The notes under the pieces: model-generated
Databases searched by the model: none
What the model saw: the letters and a program-made list of their open reading frames with translations, nothing else
What the model was told of the DNA's origin: nothing
Shown here: in pieces, positions 56,935-64,000 of the stretch
How the letters are laid out: each line of letters begins with the position of its first letter
How positions within the stretch are numbered: position 1 is the first letter of the stretch
NCBI GenBank assembly: GCA_019095985.1
Contig: CM032669.1
Coordinates: forward strand, 9,998,270 to 10,062,269
Reading direction: 5' to 3'
Length of the DNA: 64,000 bases
Origin: Streblospio benedicti
Taxonomy: Eukaryota; Annelida; Polychaeta; Spionida; Spionidae
Translations under genes and position numbers: made by a program

Positions 56935-57120
56935 TTAATTACTGGGATAATGAGCTCGTCTGGTTAGGCCAGCCAATTAAATCATTGCACTTGTAATTAT
57001 ACAGCGATTGGCGGATTCCACTGCTCCGGCATAATCCAGCTCTGATCTGTTTTACTATCAATTTCAGCCCAACTTTTATAACCCAATTAGCAGTTAAGCT
57101 GCGCATATCTGTGCTCGATT
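56935..57120. promoter_or_regulatory. Candidate developmental enhancer (homeodomain-site dense)
   Basis: Within 160 bases there are GTTAATTACTGG, GGATAATGAGC, CCAATTAAATCATT, TTGTAATTATAC, a K50-type TAATCC (57032-57037) and CCAATTAGCAG (near 57083). CAGCGATTGGCGG lies between. Composition is balanced and repeat-free. There is no coding frame. A strong look of a conserved non-coding element, but conservation cannot be tested here. Confidence 0.4.
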
Positions 57121-57220
57121 GGATTTTTACTATCCAGGCCGAATGGATTTGTCAAATAAGGGAGTGCCGACTTCTATAAAGCCGACTTCCTCCATCTGGG
57201 TTAGCTGGTTATTTGGTTGC

Positions 57221-57404
57221 TACAGTAGCAACTGGCTATCTCGAATTCGTAAGGATAACAGTAAGATGTTCGAGAGAAGCACTATTCAAGACAACCGACT
57301 AATATTTTTACACTCATTATGTAGCTGGATAAGAAGGAAACTAAGTTCGACGTAACAGAAAATTCGAGCTAAGCAATGTCGAGACAACCAGTTTATTAAT
57401 AGTA
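57221..57404 (+). mobile_element. pogo-like MITE
   Basis: Left end TACAGTAGCAACTGGCTATC with TCGAATTCG; right part (reverse complement) AACTGGTTGTCTCGACATTG then CTCGAATT. Inverted ends agree in ACTGG(C/T)T(A/G)TCTCGA. The outermost right bases are decayed. Confidence 0.6.
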
Positions 57405-57724
57405 AGATCTTTTACTTTGTAAGTATTATTATGCTGTTAGATTAATAGATCTACTGAATGAGAGAATATCACTTAGTGTAGTCTGGATTGTAGCATTGGT
57501 ATTGGTCTGATCGCACACATAAATGTGACTTACAGCTGGTTGCATAATCCACAATAACGTATCAGTGAATTGCTATGCCATATGGAATAGGTACATGTCA
57601 CAAATGAACATTTCAACTGTAAAGGTTGCACCCATTTGATACTATATACGAAGACCTTCAGTTGTACTACATTATAATACTGAAAGATCATCAACCATCC
57701 ATATCATTTCAAGATAACTTCAAA
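57405..57724. other. Non-coding DNA
   Basis: I see no gene. Confidence 0.4.
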
Positions 57725-58198
57725 TAATGTGGAGTCCATTATGTATGGAATCTATTTTTTTCGAATGGGATACTTTTCTTTAGAACATAATCAACTCTGC
57801 ATTCATTTAACTTAGTCAGTTATTTAGTTTAGTCAGTTATTAGTCGTCCAATTTTAAGTTTATCTCTTATACATGATTAGATTATAATTTCAAGAGACTA
57901 ATAGCTAAAAAAACCCAACTACTTAGGTGTGCAAATAATGATAGTATCTGTTTGCTGACTAAATGGTATCATAAATGTATCTCAAATGCAACATAATGAA
58001 ATCATTATTTGGCGGTTGGTCAGTACATGACCAACCATTAAGAATATGTAAATACCAATAGATATTGAATAACAGAATTACTGACAAACTATGTCTTTGT
58101 ATTTCTCAACTCCTTAGGGCGTGTACAGTTCATCACTTCTGTAGAACAGGCATGCTTATCACTCACATTAGTGTTCACTTGCCTGATCTGCACCTATT
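57725..58198 (+). repeat. Repeated block R3, copy 3 (partial)
   Basis: From AATGTGGAGTCCATTATGTA through TCGAATGGGATACTTTTCTT, ATGATTAGATTATAATTTCA and GGCGGTTGGTCAGTACATGA to GCCTGATCTGCACCTATTTA, where it stops matching. It contains a duplicated TTAGTCAGTTATT segment near 57810-57842. Confidence 0.85.
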
Positions 58199-58544
58199 TA
58201 AATGCTGTCGGGCAATATCTGGTCATAACAAAGCACATAGAGATGGCTCTACTCTTATTCTTGTCTTGCCCATGCAGAGTCAATATTCAAGGTGCAGGGT
58301 GTCTCGCTTAGAAGAGATTTTTTATTTTTTGTTAACTGTTCCCTTGAACAATCAAGGCACACGGTGTTGAAGTGCCCTCCAGATGGTCACAGCTGGCAAG
58401 TGTCAATAAGGTCGATTTGCCCTCAGTGTTGGTTTACAAGATCACAGTGTTTGATTGCGACACTGTAATGCTGCAGTAGTGGTTAAGCTAGTTCACTGCC
58501 ATGTCAAAGTTTAAGTGGGTGTTGTGTCACACACACACACACAA
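58199..58544. other. Non-coding DNA
   Basis: I see no gene; a short (AC)n lies at the right edge. Confidence 0.4.
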
Positions 58545-58702
58545 TTGCATAGGCAGATACAGGGGGAACACCAGTTGAGGGCACACCTATTTTTTTCAGC
58601 CAAACAATTTCATTTTCGGTGGCATCACGCATATGGAGCCCATAATATCCTGTGATTTGCACACCCCTGCCTTTTCTGAAAGCCTGGCTCTACCACTGCA
58701 AT
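58545..58702 (+). repeat. Dispersed repeat R1, copy with both ends
   Basis: Begins ATAGGCAGATACAGGGGG and ends AAAGCCTGGCTCTACCACTG, imperfect inverted repeats, about 155 bp apart. Confidence 0.65.
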
Positions 58703-60516
58703 TGTGTGACCATGGTGACAGTTTCATTCATTTAATGCTTTTTATGAGCATCTAGCTCTTGTGTTCGGTGCCATGCTTTGGATCACGTTTAGAATATACA
58801 GGGCATTACAATAAGGTGCATACTTTCACCATCAACCTGGTCTGCTGACGAAATACACAACTGAAGTGAATTGCAAATAATAAACAGTGAAAAACCAATG
58901 CTTCCACAAACTAAAAATGCAGTCGTCATACATACAAGTACAACTTACTTTGATACCGTGAATTACAACTTACAAACAATGAAAACCAAAAGCTTGCACA
59001 AACCAAACAGTCTCCATACACAGTACAAGTCCTCAATTTGACAGCGTGCAGTTATTGATGATTCTGCGAACTTCTCGCAGAATGGGATAATCGAATGATA
59101 TCGCAATCGGGGCGGCTCCACTGAATCACTCTACTAACACCAGGCCCTGGCCATAAAACAACCAGCAGACAACAAAAATGAGTTTTTGCTTGTAAGAGAA
59201 ATTGCGAACGACACTTTGCCGGAGTGATAAATTCTCAACACCCTGTAGCTCTACTGGGTACAGAAAGAGAGAGAAAGCACTCTGTGTAAAAACAAGACTT
59301 TTTCGGCGAGGGATGCACAAAATCTGATAGTGTGTTATGGATGGCTTTGCTTTGCTGCTTGTGAGCAATGATGATGATGCTGATTAGATTCCAACTGTTG
59401 TTGCGTTTCTGTATCGGCACTTCCAATAGGAGACTTTTCTGCCGTCTATTCTAACCATGATGGGTGATTTTTTTTAAAAAAAAACATAACTGTATATTTG
59501 ACCCTCCCCGTCTTCATCAAATATGACATACTATTGATAATCGCAAAGTATGAGCTTTTACATTTGACAACATCCCATTTTCACAGCAGTACCTTCATTC
59601 CTTGCATTATTAACAGTGGCTACCAAAGAACACCCCCACAATTATCACCCAATGGCCATCCCACCCTCGTATATGCCAGAGCCAACTTCTAAAAACAGTG
59701 TTAATTGCACAACCAGCACCACCAGTCCACTAGCAGGGCACACAGCCCTACGCTCCCCCCAATCACACAGCCAGCTGTTGTTATCCACTACATCAGTGGC
59801 CTCCCGAGGGACTCGTAAAATCTGAGCCTTGCTTCCTGCTAATTTGTCCTTGCACAGTCTCTCATTGGGTGCATTCACAGCCATGCCGCGGCAACAACTG
59901 ATATATACGCCACTGTCATCGCCAGGGGTGCTCCAATGCCTCCACACTAATTTGTGTCTGTGTCTGGGGCGGGGGGGGGGTGGGTGGGAGCCGCTGGTCT
60001 CAATGCATTGTGTCCTTGTGTCCCCTCTTTAGTGATTTATCCATGCTACACTGGTCCATATGCTGATGCCGCTGCCGTTTGACACTGTGGGCGTTGTTTG
60101 TGTATGAGCTTGTTTACTTCCATATCTATGTTTGATGACTCAAATGTGACAGAACTGTTCAAGCCAGTTGGTCTAGAGTTTTTGATTTTGACTTTGGGGT
60201 ATGTGGCTCAAAAGGCTGAATATTTCGGGGTATTGGAAAAAAGACCAACAAGGGATTGTGGGCAATAAGAGTAAAAAAGGGGGGTGTAGGTTTTAACCCC
60301 TTACACCCTACCCACACACTCAAACCCCTGTCCAAGCAGCTGCCTCCATATCTGACCACGGCCTTGTCACCCCAGAGGGGTCGTAAAAACCCACCACAAA
60401 CACTGCCCTGTTATTTCCATGCCAACAAGTCCTCGGGCTCTCTATACCCAGGACAAAATGACAGCCAATTGCTAATTACTAGCTACAAGCAAAGACTCCG
60501 TTAAATGGAAAATACA
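58703..60516. other. Non-coding DNA, 1.8 kb
   Basis: There is no supported gene. C-rich open frames at 59616-59950 are composition artefacts as far as I can judge. A G9-type run lies near 59970. Confidence 0.4.
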
Positions 60517-60665
60517 CTAGCAGATCCAGGTTTTAATTGACGGGGAGGGGGGCAGGCCACTAGAACCTCATGCATTTTGTGTCTTCAATGGATAGGGGAT
60601 GTTCCAAAAACCCTAAAAAAATGAAGTATTTTGGAGGATGCAAGAGTGGGGGTGGATGCAGGCTT
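60517..60665 (-). repeat. Dispersed repeat R1, inverted copy
   Basis: Minus strand: CCAAAATACTTCATTTTTTT, AGGGTTTTTGGAACATCCCC and the end AAAACCTGGATCTGCTAGTG. The word ACTAGTAGATCC at 60810 suggests the end of a further copy directly to the right. Confidence 0.7.
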
Positions 60666-61794
60666 CTGTGCCCCAGCCCACCTAGGCCTACCTATGAAGT
60701 GCGTGCATGATAATGTAACATACCTGTATTTATCACCACGGCTGGGAATTATCCATATAATATTTACATCCTTTCAAATAGGTAAGTGTGGCTTATGGTT
60801 GTCACTTTCACTAGTAGATCCAAATTGTCACAAACAGGGGGTCAACCTACAGCCTGCATGGCTGTGGTGGGGGCGAAACCTCATGGAGGCCACAAATCTA
60901 ATGAAAATAACAATTTATGGTATAAAAGGACCCATTGCGCTTCCTTTTGTATCTGCAATTCCCTTGACTACTATAGAATTCAACATTACGTGTACAGAGT
61001 GTCAAAAGTATTTATGGTGTGTACCACCAACCTACATCTCTACAACAACTTTGACAAATTACTGATAGTTAAAGTTTCCGCGGTAGTGTAGAAGACATAG
61101 TTTGGTAGATATGAGAACAACAAATTAAATTTCACTTCTACAAAGGCATGATGTTAGGTAATGTACAAATTCCAAGCCAATAGTAATATGCGGGACAATT
61201 GTTGATTGTGATGTATGTGTTATTGAGTTTGGGCAAGTGTTCTCACAAAGGGCTGGAACAGACAAATCAATATGTCTATAAGTCACTCTTTCTACTACTC
61301 ATTGTATGTACACAGAATAACAGAGCTGGCTATATTTCTAAATTAAGACAACATAATTTACCATCATAAGTTGCCATTTACTCGCAAAGTTTTCTCTCTC
61401 ACACATCTGAAAGATTTATGCCAAACCCACATGCACAACACAACAAAATTTAAGAAATCTTTCAAATGGTTCTTTTAACTCTTTCTGGGCCTCTTCCTCG
61501 TCTCAGTTTTACTATCTATCATCCTTGTATAGGTACTGACCTGTAACAAAGCCTGCGTATAAAACCTGTGTACGTGACCGCTAATACAGACTCACCATGT
61601 AGGCATGCCAACCTCCCATTAAGCATTACCCGACTCCCACTCTCTCATCCACACCTCATTCCTGCACAAATCAGTTTGTCGCCACCAATATTGTGCGATA
61701 TTTGTTTGGAGCCTCATAAAAAGCATACATTTGTGAATCTTTTTGGAAATTGTGGTACGTGTGTAGGTATTTGAGGCTATCACATAGGGGGCCA
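60666..61794. other. Non-coding DNA
   Basis: A 144-codon plus-strand frame (60631-61065) starts inside the R1 copy and has no recognised domain; not accepted as a gene. Confidence 0.4.
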
Positions 61795-61968
61795 CATAGG
61801 CAGATCCTGTGGGGGTGGGGTGGGGTGGGGGTGGGGGTGAGGGCTTTCCCCCAAAATACTTCATTTTCATAGGGTTTTTGGCATGTCCGCCATCGATCAC
61901 GCATACAAAACTCATGAAATCCCTTATGTGCGCCCCACCGCGATTCCAAAAACCTGGATCTGCCAGTG
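61795..61968 (+). repeat. Dispersed repeat R1, best-preserved copy
   Basis: Starts TAGGCAGATCCTGTGGGGG and ends AAAACCTGGATCTGCCAGTG; the outer GGCAGATCC and GGATCTGCC are inverted repeats. Interior order: G-rich segment, CCAAAATACTTCATTTTCAT, AGGGTTTTTGGCATGTCCGC, CATGAAATCCCTTATGTGCG. No coding frame. About 174 bp, suited to a MITE. Confidence 0.75.
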
Positions 61969-62339
61969 TATCACCCCCCCCACACACACACACACTCTTG
62001 ATCACTCTTAGGTCAACATCGTCATGCTTTGCTTAATTAAGACAAGTGTGTTTGATCGCAATTGCATTTTATTGCAATTGTAGCAAATGGGCAATCATGT
62101 ATAATTGTTTTAGATGGAAAGTGCCAGATAAATCAAACTAATGACTGTCTACAGAGTTTCATTGTGTGTGCATTTTGACTTTTTATCTTACATAACCAAT
62201 CATTCCTGAGGGACGATTACCATATTGTGCCAAGGGTTAAATATTGATATTGTTCAGCAACAGTGAATTTGGGCGAATATAAAGTGAAAATGTAAAATAC
62301 CCATACACTAGTTGATATCAATCTCATATCGATTACTCC
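61969..62339. other. AT-rich non-coding DNA
   Basis: A short (CA)n near 61977-61995; otherwise nothing recognised. Confidence 0.4.
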
Positions 62340-62600
62340 ATATCACTTTTCAATAGTCAAGGCTAATTAATAACCCATTGCCAAATGGTCATAGTTTATT
62401 TGTTCAGCATAATCCACCTGTTACTCACTTACTTCCCCAGCCATCAGGCATCACAAATCAAAGGCACATAGCCATCAGCATCAATGTTGCATAGCCCGGG
62501 CGAGAGATGTCGCCCCAGGGGACCGTATATTAATCTCCTTGCTCTGCAGTGGGCATTATTCAGGCCCGCTCGTATATGGGCTCCTAATACATGAAGGTCT
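62340..62600. promoter_or_regulatory. Candidate developmental enhancer
   Basis: Contains TAATTAATAA (62364), TAATCC (62410-62415), a TCF/LEF-type ATCAAAGG (62457-62464), TATTAATCTCC (62528) and GGGCATTATTCAGG within 220 bases of balanced, repeat-free sequence including a CpG-rich stretch CCCGGGCGAGAGATGTCGCC. No coding frame. Identity inferred from motif density. Confidence 0.35.
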
Positions 62601-64000
62601 ACTCTAACATTACAATGGCTGTTTACAGTTGTTATTTGGTATCTAGAATGGGTGGGCGTTTTCTTTGCGTTGTAATACTTGATATCTGTTTGACATTACT
62701 CACATCTCTTTAAAATGTAAGGCAGCAGCGATTAACTTATTAAATGGGTTTCTGATTTAATCATATATTGTCATATTATGAAAGGGTTTTCGCAGTACTA
62801 CAGAAGCAGAGGTATCTGCTTTCAAATTATATGGATGTCGAAATTCGTTTGGCATTGTCATGTTTTAGCACATTGCGAGGCTACCAAGAAAACTCGGCTG
62901 TTGTGATATACGGGACCTTGTTGACACTGCCTCAATGTCACGACGTTTGGAGCCTCAGTGAACACAGCAGGTTAATGGTGCATGAAGCGAAAAATCAATA
63001 TTGGAAAGACCCCAGATTTGTACCGTTCTAATCACACTGATGTACTCAGGCGAATACTGAAAATGTCTTGGGCGGGGACTTTTGCAATCGGGATTATTAG
63101 CAATATTTGAGTAGTTATTTTATCGGTGTCTAGATTCTCGATATTCGGAGGCAACGAGAACTATAGAAAATCCGTCATAGTTTGGGTGGGTCTGTCTAGT
63201 TTATTGTTTTTTGTCATTGAGCAAGTGAGCCTATGTACACAACTTATAAGCTGTGATTTCTGAAGGTAGGGCCAGGCAGTCCCACATTCGCATACAATAC
63301 ATGTGATATTTCACATGGTTCAATAGCTGGGACATTGTATCGACGCATGCGGATAGAAAATATTAACAAATGTGACATAATTTGATTGGCTGTCGGAAAA
63401 TTGGTTACAAATGTGATTATATGTGGACGAAGGTTCTCTTTTTTTATGTGTGTGGACGTTCTCCCTTGAATGAATACAACGCTCACTGGAGCAAATTTGT
63501 AGTAATCATCCCGTGTTTGCTCTCGTTTTATGCTCTTCACAAAAAGTTGTCACAAATATTAAAAATCAATTTGTTGGAAGGAAGGTCAATGTTTACCACT
63601 TCTGTGATTATTTGGTGTATTGGGCACTGCCGAATAGTCTGCAATAAAATGTTTAACATTTACTGTCTATGATTATCTATATCCTTAGGTGAAGTTTAAT
63701 TTTCATGATTTATCACTAGAAAACTGGTGTGAGCCCAACTCAAGTTAAGCTATGTTCTATTTAAAGAGGTGGAATGCCAATCACATAAGATATCAATAAT
63801 AAAGTAAACGCCCACCCATCAATGAAACAACACAACACCTTCAAATATCAATGCTAGGTTAGAACAGAACTATTATGCCTTTTCCGAAAACCCGGATCTC
63901 CAAGCTTCGCACACTGGAGGTAACGCATTTATACTTTTCCAGTAGCTCAGTTGAATGTAAATTTTTCAAACACACACACCCATCTGAGCCAAACCTGCTC
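62601..64000. other. Non-coding DNA to the window edge
   Basis: Frames of 87-98 codons have no recognised domain. AAAACCCGGATCTCCAAGC at 63887-63905 is a diverged R1 right end. No gene supported. Confidence 0.4.

Noticed and set aside
60631-61065. 144-codon plus frame
   Set aside because: It begins inside an R1 repeat copy, continues into a likely second copy and has no domain.

Overview
This is animal nuclear DNA. It is AT-rich overall, gene-poor and packed with short non-autonomous DNA transposons, microsatellites and repeat fragments. It contains one intact intronless protein kinase gene and one clear spliced exon. Two runs of exactly 100 N, one of them flanked by degraded base calls, point to a draft shotgun assembly probably built from Sanger-type reads. 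An invertebrate deuterostome such as a hemichordate, echinoderm or cephalochordate is my best guess, but nothing in the window proves the clade. I found no reverse transcriptase, transposase, capsid or envelope coding region and no virus-like element.

Left part (1-10 kb). A 90-base internal exon on the minus strand (727-816) has textbook splice sites and belongs to a gene I cannot name. It is followed by several small inverted-repeat transposons. The one certain gene is a Polo-like kinase 1 homologue on the minus strand (6016-7809). It has a complete kinase domain and two polo boxes in a single uninterrupted frame, and its 3' untranslated region carries a 439-base tandem duplication. A CpG-rich patch with a perfect PBX-MEIS/PREP site lies just beyond its 3' end. 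Upstream of the gene, one transposon is nested inside another.

Middle part (10-50 kb). This is mostly non-coding. It includes a GC-rich promoter-like patch with E2F, CRE and NRF-1 motifs (about 15.1 kb), a near-identical repeat pair across an assembly gap (18.6-20.4 kb), a duplicated RFX-CRE composite site (20.7 kb), a SOX dimer site (28.9 kb), a tRNA-derived SINE (30.0 kb), an 808-base TA-flanked inverted-repeat element (30.7-31.5 kb), a long hairpin element (31.9-32.1 kb), a 91-base tandem repeat (33.7-34.0 kb), an NRF-1/YY1 promoter-like site (40.4 kb) and an E-box/CRE cluster (40.9 kb).

Right part (50-64 kb). The second assembly gap is followed by about 400 bases of apparently corrupted sequence duplicating the bases before the gap. 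Next come a repeated block present three times (51.5-58.2 kb), a 31-unit CAG tract, more copies of the dispersed families, and two homeodomain-motif-rich stretches (56.9 and 62.4 kb) that resemble developmental enhancers.

Apart from the kinase, nothing supports a coherent multi-gene system. The points most worth following are the intronless PLK1-like gene with its duplicated 3' region, the unnamed exon, the RFX-CRE module and the two assembly problems.
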